From Fictibacillus phosphorivorans (GTDB lineage: Bacteria > Bacillota > Bacilli > Bacillales > Fictibacillaceae): DNA of 64,000 bases. Below the pieces are notes generated by a model. That model was given only the letters and a program-made list of their open reading frames with translations. It ran no database searches and was not told the DNA's origin. The position numbers and the translations under genes are program-made. Each line of letters begins with the position of its first letter. Within the stretch, counting starts at the first letter, position 1. The stretch lies in contig NZ_JAMBOR010000001.1 of the NCBI RefSeq assembly GCF_023715845.1, positions 62,001-126,000 on the forward strand, given 5' to 3'. Shown in pieces: positions 9,829 to 19,873 of the stretch.

Positions 9829-11163
9829 TTACTCACCATTTTTCTTGCGGTTATTGAAATAGTCTAATCTTTTTTTGATATTTTTCTCGTAGCCTCGTTC
9901 TGTTGGTTCATAAAATGATTTTCCAAGCATGTGTTGAGGTAAGTATTCCTGTGGTACATAGCCATCCTCGAAATTATGAGGGTATTTATAATCGGCACCA
10001 TGTTTTAATTCCTTTGCCCCTTTATAATGGGCATCACGCAGATGGATCGGTATAAGCCCTGTTTTTTCTTTTTTTACAGCGTCTAAGGCTTTATCAATTC
10101 CTAAAATAACTTTATTGCTTTTTGGAGCGGTTGCTAAATACAGGGTTGCTTCTGCAAGTGGTATTCTTGCTTCAGGCATGCCGATAAAGTCTGCTGCATA
10201 ACTAGCTGCTTGGGCAACAAGTAAAGCGTTTGGGTCAGCCAGACCAATATCTTCTGCAGCATGGACCATCAGACGTCGTGCTATAAAACGTGGATCTTCA
10301 CCGGCATAGACCATTTTAGCAAGCCAGTAAAGGGCTGCGTCGGGATCTGAACCGCGGATACTTTTAATAAAGGCAGAGACTGTATCATAATGGTTGTCTC
10401 CTTTTTTATCATATTGCAAGACTCTTTGCTGAATGGATTCTTCTGCGATTTCGAGTGTAATGTTAATGTCACCGTTCTTATCGGGCTTTGTGGTGAGTAC
10501 TGCGAGCTCCACAGCATTCAGCGCGGTACGGGCATCGCCGTTAGCAATTGAAACGATGTGATCGATTGCTTCTTTTTGCATCTTCACGGGATGCCTTCCA
10601 TATCCTCTTTCATCATCATTCAATGCTTGTTCAATGATTTTAGCGATATGTTCATCTGTTAAAGGTTCAAAGCGGAATAATCTGGATCTCGACAAGAGTG
10701 CCGGGTTGATCTCAAACATCGGACTTTCCGTTGTAGCACCTATTAAGATTACGGTTCCATCTTCAACATAAGGAAGAAGGGCGTCTTGCTGATTCTTGTT
10801 AAACCGATGGATCTCATCGATAAAAAGAACGGTTTTTTTATCCTCTAATAAAAGTCGTTCTTTTGCAGCATTCATGACGGTTTTTAAATCAGCTACTCCT
10901 GAGGTTACAGCATTTAATTGTTCGAACCAGGCAGATGTTGAATTCGCAATGATCCTTGCCAGGGTAGTCTTTCCGGTACCTGGAGGACCAAAAAAGATCA
11001 TCGGTGTCAGTTGATCTGCTTCGATCGCCCTCCTTAAGAGTTTGCCTTCTCCTGCAATGTGTTCCTGGCCAATAAACTCTTGGATCTTTCGAGGCCGCAT
11101 CCTATTGGCTAGAGGGCGTTTTAACGAATGTGAACTTTCATCTTTATAGGAAAACAAGTCCAT
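9829..11163 (-). CDS. rarA: Replication-associated recombination protein A (RarA/MgsA)
   Basis: RarA is an AAA+ ATPase acting at stalled replication forks. The 444-residue protein has Walker A FFGPPGTGKTTLA near residue 58, Walker B VLFIDEIHRF near residue 113, sensor GATTESP, and the C-terminal tetramerisation region with HLRDAHYKGAKELKHG. An extra N-terminal stretch (LANRMRPRKIQEFIGQEH) matches the family. GGAAGG precedes the start on the minus strand. The location next to cymR-iscS matches B. subtilis yrvN, though here the gene points the other way. Confidence 0.95.
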   Translation of the reverse strand: MDLFSYKDESSHSLKRPLANRMRPRKIQEFIGQEHIAGEGKLLRRAIEADQLTPMIFFGPPGTGKTTLARIIANSTSAWFEQLNAVTSGVADLKTVMNAAKERLLLEDKKTVLFIDEIHRFNKNQQDALLPYVEDGTVILIGATTESPMFEINPALLSRSRLFRFEPLTDEHIAKIIEQALNDDERGYGRHPVKMQKEAIDHIVSIANGDARTALNAVELAVLTTKPDKNGDINITLEIAEESIQQRVLQYDKKGDNHYDTVSAFIKSIRGSDPDAALYWLAKMVYAGEDPRFIARRLMVHAAEDIGLADPNALLVAQAASYAADFIGMPEARIPLAEATLYLATAPKSNKVILGIDKALDAVKKEKTGLIPIHLRDAHYKGAKELKHGADYKYPHNFEDGYVPQEYLPQHMLGKSFYEPTERGYEKNIKKRLDYFNNRKKNGE

Positions 11164-11194
11164 GTATATTCATCCTTCCGTACACGTGTTCTTA

Positions 11195-11210
11195 ATTGTC
11201 ATATGACAAT
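11195..11210. promoter_or_regulatory. Perfect 16-bp palindrome ATTGTCATATGACAAT
   Basis: This perfect palindrome lies in the 154-bp gap between divergent rarA and the YczE-like gene. It looks like a dimeric regulator's operator, but I cannot name the regulator. Confidence 0.5.
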
Positions 11211-11248
11211 ACTATACATTAGTCCTTCATGCAAGATGCAACTATTTC

Positions 11249-11258
11249 GTGTTATAAT
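11249..11258 (+). promoter_or_regulatory. Extended -10 promoter for the YczE-like gene
   Basis: TATAAT at 11253-11258 is preceded by TGT (an extended -10). No good -35 box is seen 17 bases upstream. Confidence 0.5.
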
Positions 11259-11317
11259 AATCTTTAGATTTTATTTTCGGTTGCTAAAAAAAGCTTCAGC
11301 CAGGAAGGATTTGCAGA

Positions 11318-12028
11318 ATGAAAGACCCAAAGCCATCAAGACCGGTCAAATTTCTGATTGAATGGTCTGTTTTTTTTGTGGGCTTATTTATAATGGCCTT
11401 TGGAATTGCATTAATGATAAAAGCTGAGCTCGGAAGTGCTCCATGGGACGTACTTCACATCGGCCTGTTTTCACAGTTTGGTTTAACGATAGGAACCTGG
11501 TCGATCATTATGGGTTTCTTCGTTATATTAGCAACTGCGCTTTTGACAAAGAAGTTTCCACAAATAGGAGCCTTTTTAAATATGATCTGTGTCGGTCTGT
11601 TTATTGATTTTTATTTATGGCTCCCCATTTTTCATAGCCCGATCACGCTAGCAGGTAGATGGTTTTATCTTTTAATCGGAATACTAATCTTAGGCTTTGG
11701 TATCGGTCTTTACATTTCCTCTAATCGTGGAGCAGGACCAAGGGATAGTCTGATGCTTGCCTTAACAGAAAAGTCAGGAATGAAAGTCTCAAGGATCCGA
11801 TTATTTATGGAGTTAACAGTTCTGTTTTTCGGCTGGGTGTTGAATGGTCCTATTTCATATGGAACAATTTTGTTTTGTGTCACGATCGGTTTAATCGTGG
11901 GAAGAACATTGCCTTTATGTCAAAATGCAGTAAAGTTTGTCTTAGAACGGAGTGAACAATATGAAAATATCAACAAAGGGAAGATACGGATTAACCATCA
12001 TGATGGCATTAGCGAAGAAATCAGGTGA
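11318..12028 (+). CDS. YczE/YyaS-type integral membrane protein
   Basis: The 236-residue protein has about five to six hydrophobic segments spread over residues 10-205. It carries family-typical glycine motifs such as IKAELGSAPWDVLHIGL near residue 30 and the GIGLYISSNRGAGPRDSL segment near residue 128. B. subtilis YczE is linked to bacillaene/surfactin production, but the biochemical role of the family is not known to me. GGAAGGAT precedes ATG 11318. The last 22 codons (11961-12028) overlap the start of cymR in another frame. Confidence 0.8.
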   Translation: MKDPKPSRPVKFLIEWSVFFVGLFIMAFGIALMIKAELGSAPWDVLHIGLFSQFGLTIGTWSIIMGFFVILATALLTKKFPQIGAFLNMICVGLFIDFYLWLPIFHSPITLAGRWFYLLIGILILGFGIGLYISSNRGAGPRDSLMLALTEKSGMKVSRIRLFMELTVLFFGWVLNGPISYGTILFCVTIGLIVGRTLPLCQNAVKFVLERSEQYENINKGKIRINHHDGISEEIR

Positions 12029-12380
12029 TGGTCCCACAGCTTTAAAACATATTGCGAAAGAACACAATCTATCAGAACATTATCTTGAGCAGCTGATCGC
12101 GCCATTAAGAAACGCAGGTTTAGTAAAAAGTATAAGAGGTGCATACGGGGGTTATATTTTAGCTAAAGAAGCCTCGACCATTACGGCAGGAGATATCATT
12201 CGTGTACTAGAAGGGCCGATTTCTCCTGTAGAGGTGATGGATGATGAAGAACCAGCAAAGCGTAACCTTTGGATTAAAATCAGAGATGCTGTAAAGGATG
12301 TTCTAGATTCAACTACGTTAGAGGATTTAGCGAACTATGAAGATGAAGGTGCACAAGACGCCTACATGTTTTATATTTAG
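11961..12380 (+). CDS. cymR: Cysteine metabolism repressor CymR (Rrf2 family)
   Basis: CymR represses sulfur-uptake and cysteine-synthesis genes in complex with CysK. The 139-residue product is nearly identical in layout to B. subtilis CymR. The winged HTH covers residues 1-60 (KISTKGRYGLTIM, then HNLSEHYLEQL), and GAYGGYILAKEA and EGPISPVEVMDDEEPAKR follow. The start is ATG 11961, with GGAGTG at 11949-11954. Regulatory targets in this window probably include the yrrT-mtnN-luxS-mccAB operon, as in B. subtilis. It is 11 bases from the iscS frame and likely co-transcribed. Confidence 0.95.
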   Translation: MKISTKGRYGLTIMMALAKKSGDGPTALKHIAKEHNLSEHYLEQLIAPLRNAGLVKSIRGAYGGYILAKEASTITAGDIIRVLEGPISPVEVMDDEEPAKRNLWIKIRDAVKDVLDSTTLEDLANYEDEGAQDAYMFYI

Positions 12381-12394
12381 GAAGGATTTTGATG

Positions 12395-14702
<2,308 letters not shown>

Positions 14703-14713
14703 TTATATTAAGG

Positions 14714-14760
14714 AAAAGCTGGCGAATCAGTTGGAATCATACTGAACGCCAGCTTTTTTT
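14714..14760 (+). terminator. Terminator after mnmA
   Basis: AAAGCTGGCG pairs with CGCCAGCTTT and is followed by T's. Confidence 0.85.
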
Positions 14761-14864
14761 GCTAAGAAGATGCATATGCTCTATGCTTCCCGAGTTTTAT
14801 GAAAGAACTCTGTGCGAATCCTAGCCTGATTTGATATACTTTGGAAGGAAATAAAGATGGGGGT

Positions 14865-15530
14865 ATGGATATGGAACCTTCAAAAGGTCTTGAATACTTA
14901 AAAAAAGGAAAATTTGAAGAAGCGGCGAAAAGCCTCGAAGCGATGATTGAAGCCGATCCTCAAAATCCTGTTCATTATATTAATTTCGGAAATCTGCTCT
15001 CTGCGGTACATGAGCATGAAAAGGCGATAAATTTTTTTGATAAAGCATTATCACTTGATGAGAATGCTGCTGCCGCTCTATATGGTGCAGGCATTGCATG
15101 CTATCATCTTGAACAGTATTCAAAAGCAGCCAAGCTCTTTCAAGAAGCGATAACAGGCGGATTGCAAGATGCGGACACCTATTTCATGGCAGGCATGTCA
15201 CTCGTCTCACTTGGTGAGAACAAATTAGCATTTCCATACATGATGAGAGCAACCGAGCTGAACCCAGATGATCATGAAGCACTTTTTCAGTTTGCCCTCT
15301 GTCAGGGGAGAATTGGTGATGTAGAATCTGCTATGCGTACATTCGAAAAAGTAACAAAGAAGGATGAAAAACATGCTGACGCCTGGTACAACTTAGGTGT
15401 CTGTTTAAGCTACTTTGATCGAAACGGTGAGGCTCTTGAAGCTTTTGATAAAGCCTTAGAAATTCAGCCGGATCATTATTTAGCAGGGAATGGCAAACGG
15501 AATATCGAAAGTAAGAATACAAAACATTAA
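14865..15530 (+). CDS. TPR repeat protein (YrrB-like)
   Basis: The 221-residue protein is built of about six tetratricopeptide repeats (for example KGKFEEAAKSLEAMIEADPQNP, HEKAINFFDKALSLDENAAAA and GEALEAFDKALEIQPDHYLA). TPR proteins act as scaffolds for protein binding. The position before recD2 matches B. subtilis yrrB. The start may be ATG 14865 or ATG 14871, both behind a G-rich stretch at 14858-14862. No signal peptide or membrane segment is seen, so a cytosolic role is likely. Its partner is unknown. Confidence 0.85.
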   Translation: MDMEPSKGLEYLKKGKFEEAAKSLEAMIEADPQNPVHYINFGNLLSAVHEHEKAINFFDKALSLDENAAAALYGAGIACYHLEQYSKAAKLFQEAITGGLQDADTYFMAGMSLVSLGENKLAFPYMMRATELNPDDHEALFQFALCQGRIGDVESAMRTFEKVTKKDEKHADAWYNLGVCLSYFDRNGEALEAFDKALEIQPDHYLAGNGKRNIESKNTKH

Positions 15531-15543
15531 AAGGGGATGCTTT

Positions 15544-17874
15544 ATGGCACAGCAGCCTTCCTTTAACCTAGAGGATGAAACGTCTCTAACAAACCGTTTT
15601 ATAAAAGGAAAACTGATTTCCACCATTTATCATCAATCAGAAAGTCTTTATACGGTTGCACGGGTTAGAATAAAAGAGACAAATGAAAATTATGATGAAA
15701 AAGAAGTCATGATAACTGGCATCCTCCCTCCATTAAGGGAGGATGAACGGTATCTGTTTTATGGGAAATTCAAAGATCACCCCAAATATGGGAAGCAGTA
15801 CGAAGTTGAATATTTTAAAAAAGAGATACCTCAATCGAGAGAAGCGATGGTTCAATATCTATCGAGCGACCTGTTTAAAGGGATAGGGAAGAAAACGGCT
15901 GAACATATCGTGGAAGTCATGGGGGATGACGCAATTACGAAGCTCTTAGAATTTCCGGAATACATAAGCCAAATTCCAAAATTAACGGAAGAACAAGCAA
16001 AAAATCTACATGAAGCCCTGCTGCAGAACAGAGGGTTGGATCAGGTGATGATGGCCGTACGGCCTTATGGAATCGGACCTCAGCTGGCGATGAAGATCTT
16101 TCAAACGTATCAGGATCAATCCATCTCTGTAGTGAAGAATGAACCGTACCGTCTTATTGAGGATGTACCGGGTATTGGATTTCATCGGGCAGATGAAATA
16201 GCAAAAGGCAACGGTATGCAGGTAAACCATCCAGAACGTATCCAAGCGGCCTGCCAATTTCTTTTAAGAGATCAGGGGACAGAGCTAGGTCATTCGTATC
16301 TGCCTGTTGAAGAGCTTTTAACAGATGTCAGAAAGCTTTTGGCCGATGGAAAAGATACGGTTGATGAGATGAGTATTTTCAGAGAAATTCAAGATATGGA
16401 AGCTGAAAAAAGACTCATTTTAAAGGAAGATGTCGTATATTTGCCATCTCTTTATTTTGCTGAACGAGGATTCGCCCAAAAAATCAATCAGCTTTTACAT
16501 AGTCAAAGTACGGATTATGATATACCTGTTGAGCAGATTGAAACGGAACTTGAACGTTTAGAAAAAAGGCTGAATATCCAATATGCAAAAAGTCAAAAGG
16601 AGGCCATAAAAAAAGCGTTAACTTCTCCCATCATGGTGCTCACCGGCGGCCCTGGAACAGGTAAGACAACAGTTATAAAAGGAATTGTAGAACTCTATAG
16701 CGAGATTCATGGTGTAAGTTTGAACATAGAAGATTATCGAGGAAAAAAGGAACCGTTTCCTGTCTTATTAGTAGCACCTACAGGTCGTGCTGCAAAGCGG
16801 ATGACGGAATCCACGAATATTCCGGCTCATACCATCCACCGTCTGTTGGGTTGGAGAGGTGCAGGGCATTTTGAAAAAAATGAAGATGATCCGATCGTAG
16901 GAAAGTTGTTGATCGTGGATGAAATGTCGATGGTCGATATCTGGCTAGCATACTCACTTTCAAAGGCACTTCCACAGCATATTCAAATCATTTTTGTAGG
17001 CGATGAGGATCAGCTTCCTTCTGTAGGTCCGGGCCAAGTGCTAAAAGATCTGCTCGAATGCGACTATATTCCGCAAACGCGATTGATTGATATCTACAGA
17101 CAATCTGAAGGTTCTTCAATCATCCGTTTAGCCCACGAGATGAAAAAAGGAAATCTGCCTCAGGACTTGATGATTCCACAAAAAGACAGACGATTTTTTG
17201 CATGTTCTGGAGAGCAGGTTTTTCAAGCCATCATTCAAGTGTGTGAAAATGCCATAAAAAAAGGTTATACAGCTAGAGATATTCAAGTGCTAGCTCCCAT
17301 GTATAAAGGTCCAGTAGGCATAGATAGGCTAAACCGTGAACTTCAGCAATTATTCAACCCTGAAAAACAAAAACAGCGTCAGCTGCAGGTTGCTGATGTT
17401 TTTTACAGGAAAGGGGATAAGGTGCTGCAGCTTGTTAACCAGCCTGAGGATAATGTTTTTAACGGAGATATTGGTGAGATTGTAGCCATTATTTATGCAA
17501 GGGAGAACACAGACAAAGAAGATCAGATTGTTATTAGCTTCGATGAAATCGAAGTGACATACAAAAGAAGTGAGTTTAATCATTTTACACATGCTTTCTG
17601 CTGCTCGATTCATAAATCTCAGGGCAGTGAATATCCAATTGTTATCCTTCCTATTGTCAAAAGTTATTATAGAATGCTGAAACGCAACCTTATTTATACG
17701 GCTATCACAAGGAGTAAAGAATATTTAATTTTATGTGGAGAACAAGAAGCGTTCTCTTGGGCTGTACAACGGTCAGATGAATCTGAAAGATATTCTGGTC
17801 TCAAACATAGGCTTCAAGAAACCATACTGGAAAAAGAAATTACGAATGATACACTCTTTAACGAAACAAACTAG
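15544..17874 (+). CDS. recD2: ATP-dependent DNA helicase RecD2 (YrrC)
   Basis: RecD2 is a 5'-3' superfamily 1B helicase that works outside RecBCD and helps replication forks and mismatch repair. The 776-residue product has an N-terminal OB/HhH region (LFKGIGKKTAEHIVEVMG, and YGIGPQLAMKIFQ). Walker A LTGGPGTGKTTVIKG lies near residue 365, Walker B VDEMSMVD near 458, and the C-terminal TAITRSKEYLILCG near 722. The start ATG 15544 follows AAAAGGGGA; an upstream in-frame ATG would overlap the TPR gene. The TPR gene ends 13 bases upstream, so the two are probably one operon. Confidence 0.95.
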   Translation: MAQQPSFNLEDETSLTNRFIKGKLISTIYHQSESLYTVARVRIKETNENYDEKEVMITGILPPLREDERYLFYGKFKDHPKYGKQYEVEYFKKEIPQSREAMVQYLSSDLFKGIGKKTAEHIVEVMGDDAITKLLEFPEYISQIPKLTEEQAKNLHEALLQNRGLDQVMMAVRPYGIGPQLAMKIFQTYQDQSISVVKNEPYRLIEDVPGIGFHRADEIAKGNGMQVNHPERIQAACQFLLRDQGTELGHSYLPVEELLTDVRKLLADGKDTVDEMSIFREIQDMEAEKRLILKEDVVYLPSLYFAERGFAQKINQLLHSQSTDYDIPVEQIETELERLEKRLNIQYAKSQKEAIKKALTSPIMVLTGGPGTGKTTVIKGIVELYSEIHGVSLNIEDYRGKKEPFPVLLVAPTGRAAKRMTESTNIPAHTIHRLLGWRGAGHFEKNEDDPIVGKLLIVDEMSMVDIWLAYSLSKALPQHIQIIFVGDEDQLPSVGPGQVLKDLLECDYIPQTRLIDIYRQSEGSSIIRLAHEMKKGNLPQDLMIPQKDRRFFACSGEQVFQAIIQVCENAIKKGYTARDIQVLAPMYKGPVGIDRLNRELQQLFNPEKQKQRQLQVADVFYRKGDKVLQLVNQPEDNVFNGDIGEIVAIIYARENTDKEDQIVISFDEIEVTYKRSEFNHFTHAFCCSIHKSQGSEYPIVILPIVKSYYRMLKRNLIYTAITRSKEYLILCGEQEAFSWAVQRSDESERYSGLKHRLQETILEKEITNDTLFNETN

Positions 17875-17875
17875 G

Positions 17876-17930
17876 AATGTTCTAAGGGATGATATTCATC
17901 ATCTAATGGAACATTTCTTTTTTTATCTAT
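17876..17930 (+). terminator. Terminator after recD2
   Basis: AATGTTC (17876-17882) pairs with GAACATT (17909-17915), an inner GATGAT/ATCATC stem extends it, and T's follow. Confidence 0.75.
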
Positions 17931-18022
17931 AGGCAGGTTGCCCCTTCAAATCCAGTTCTTGCGTATATTTTGGCAAATTTCAGGACACCCTTGTAAAAGT
18001 AAATTTAAAGGAGAGAGAGCAA

Positions 18023-18220
18023 GTGGAATGTCCGAACTGCAGCCGAAAAGATATTGGGAAAATCGGGGTGAACCAGTACTATTGCTGGAACTGTTTTATT
18101 GAGCTTTCCATTGTAAAAGGTAGACTGTCCCTACATCAAGTGGAAGAAGACGGCTCATTAACTTCACTCGACGATTTATTCGAAGATCGTGACCTGACTT
18201 ATAGAGAAAGTACTTCCTAA
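18023..18220 (+). CDS. Small zinc-ribbon-like protein (YrzR-like)
   Basis: The 65-residue product has two CxxC pairs (CPNC at residues 3-6 and CWNC near 20-23), a layout that suggests one bound zinc. An acidic tail (EEDGSLTSLDDLFEDRD) follows. The start is GTG 18023, backed by AAGGAGAG at 18008-18015. Small genes named yrzR and yrzQ sit in the comparable B. subtilis region. I have only moderate confidence in the name and know no function. Confidence 0.75.
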   Translation: MECPNCSRKDIGKIGVNQYYCWNCFIELSIVKGRLSLHQVEEDGSLTSLDDLFEDRDLTYRESTS

Positions 18221-18255
18221 GTTTTTTTATAACTCTGATGTCGAGGTGATAAAGC

Positions 18256-18435
18256 ATGAATAGGACGATGAGTTCTCTTTTCGCACTTGGTATTGGAGCG
18301 GCGGCATTTGCGGTGAGAAATAGAAGGATGTCAAGAATGTCCAGAATGAACATGAATTTTTCGGATATTGGCGACCTTTGGTCATCAAGGCGCGCCAAAA
18401 AAATTCGAAAGCGCATCGCAAAAGCCATTTATTAA
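18256..18435 (+). CDS. YrzQ-like small protein (DUF3918)
   Basis: The 59-residue product starts MNRTMSSLFALGIGAAAFA, a short hydrophobic N-terminus typical of the DUF3918 family. A very basic C-terminus (RRAKKIRKRIAKAIY) follows. GAGGTG lies 8 bases before ATG 18256. The protein is probably membrane-associated. It is followed by a terminator, so this and the previous small gene may form one short transcript. The function is unknown. Confidence 0.75.
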   Translation: MNRTMSSLFALGIGAAAFAVRNRRMSRMSRMNMNFSDIGDLWSSRRAKKIRKRIAKAIY

Positions 18436-18442
18436 AACGTAC

Positions 18443-18471
18443 TCCCCGTCTGTTTGAAGACGGGGTTTTTT
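18443..18471 (+). terminator. Terminator after yrzQ-like gene
   Basis: CCCCGTCT pairs with AGACGGGG and a T tract follows. Confidence 0.85.
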
Positions 18472-18490
18472 ACAAAAAGGGTGAGGAAGA

Positions 18491-19573
18491 ATGACAAAGG
18501 AAAATCAAATCAAATGGATTTACCGGCTTGTACTTCTTTTATTGCTATTTTTATGTTTATTCCTTCTCATGAAGTTAAATCCTTTATATCAGCCATTCCT
18601 TTCAGCACTCAAAGGAGTGTTCTTGCCCTTCTTTCTTGCCGCGTTGATTACATACCTGCTTCATCCTCTTGTAGAATATGTACATGAGAGAGGCGTTCCT
18701 CGATTTGTAGCGATTTTAACGATTTACCTTTTATTTTTTGGAGGAGTAGGGTATGGCATCGCAAAGGGTTTTCCGTATTTTGTTGTTCAATTAAAAGAGC
18801 TGTTAGAAAATGTACCAGCTCTTTCAAAAGATTATAAAGAGCTTTTAACGAGAGTTGACAAAGGAACGTCAGCTCTTCCATATACCCTTCACTCCAAAAT
18901 TGAACAATATATTGATAAGATGGAGATCAGCGCACAGAACGTTCTAACCAATGCTATTTTTTCTTTAAGAAAGATTACTGACTACTTTTTCGTCATTATC
19001 GTCGTTCCTTTTCTTGTGTTTTATTTTTTAAACGATTTTGAAAAAATTAAAAAAGCTGCCTGGTATATTACACCACGCAGGTTTCGCCATGAAGGGAAGC
19101 ACCTTTTAGAAGATATTGATGAATCGCTTGGAGGCTATATCAGAGGACAGCTATTTGTAGGAGCGATTCTTGGTGCTGCAGCCATGGTTGCCTTATGGGT
19201 TGTAGGAATGCCTTATCCGATTCTCCTAGGAATCGTGATCGCTATAACAGATATCATTCCATACTTCGGGCCCATTTTGGGTGCGGTTCCTGTGATTTTA
19301 ATTGCGCTGACTATATCTTGGAAGATGGTTTGGATCACAATAGGAATCATGCTTGTTCTTCAATTTATTGAAGGCAATATTTTAGGACCGTTCATTGTCG
19401 GAAAGAATTTGCACATCCATCCTGTCTTTATCATCTTTTCCCTTCTGTTAGGGAGTGAACTTGCTGGAGTACCTGGGATGATCTTAGCTGTTCCGGTATT
19501 TAGTGTATTAAAAGTCATCATTGTCCACATTAGGGAACACCGATTAAGGAATCCGATTGACAAGGCAGAATAA
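18491..19573 (+). CDS. AI-2E family transporter (YrrI-like)
   Basis: The 360-residue protein has about eight hydrophobic segments. It shows the family's layout: two N-terminal helices, a soluble middle part (residues about 95-140), and a C-terminal bundle with GGYIRGQLFVGAILG and DIIPYFGPILGAVPV. Members of this family export small molecules or act as cation antiporters; the substrate cannot be told here. Its location before alaS matches B. subtilis yrrI. The alaS promoter begins inside its last codons. Confidence 0.9.
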   Translation: MTKENQIKWIYRLVLLLLLFLCLFLLMKLNPLYQPFLSALKGVFLPFFLAALITYLLHPLVEYVHERGVPRFVAILTIYLLFFGGVGYGIAKGFPYFVVQLKELLENVPALSKDYKELLTRVDKGTSALPYTLHSKIEQYIDKMEISAQNVLTNAIFSLRKITDYFFVIIVVPFLVFYFLNDFEKIKKAAWYITPRRFRHEGKHLLEDIDESLGGYIRGQLFVGAILGAAAMVALWVVGMPYPILLGIVIAITDIIPYFGPILGAVPVILIALTISWKMVWITIGIMLVLQFIEGNILGPFIVGKNLHIHPVFIIFSLLLGSELAGVPGMILAVPVFSVLKVIIVHIREHRLRNPIDKAE

Positions 19574-19586
19574 ATAAACGTATACT
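19557..19586 (+). promoter_or_regulatory. Sigma-A promoter of alaS
   Basis: TTGACA at 19557-19562 lies in the 3' end of the upstream gene and TATACT at 19581-19586 is 18 bases away. Confidence 0.8.
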
Positions 19587-19593
19587 AACGCTA

Positions 19594-19838
19594 GAAGAAC
19601 AAAAATCGTTGAAAGAGATAAGTACGTTTTAGTTCCTTTCTAAAGAGAGAAACATCCATTGGCTGAAAGGTGTTTTAGAAAGAAGGAAAGCGGAAAGCTA
19701 CTCTGGAGTGCAGAAGGAAAATCTGCCGTTATGCCGCGTTAAGGCTGTAATCGAGGTGACATGCTCTCTGCATGTAACCAGGGTGGTACCGCGTGAATTC
19801 AAACTCTCGTCCCTGTTTTTTGGGATGGGAGTTTTTTT
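19594..19838 (+). ncRNA. T-box riboswitch leader of alaS
   Basis: The T-box core AGGGTGGTACCGCG lies at 19780-19793. It is followed by a terminator pairing AACTCTCGTCCC with GGGATGGGAGTT plus T's. An AGTA motif is at the 5' side of stem I (near 19620), and GCT at 19697-19699 is a candidate alanine specifier. Uncharged tRNA-Ala would favour readthrough into alaS. Confidence 0.92.
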
Positions 19839-19873
19839 ATTTTATCAAAAACGTTAGAAGGAGAATGAAAACA

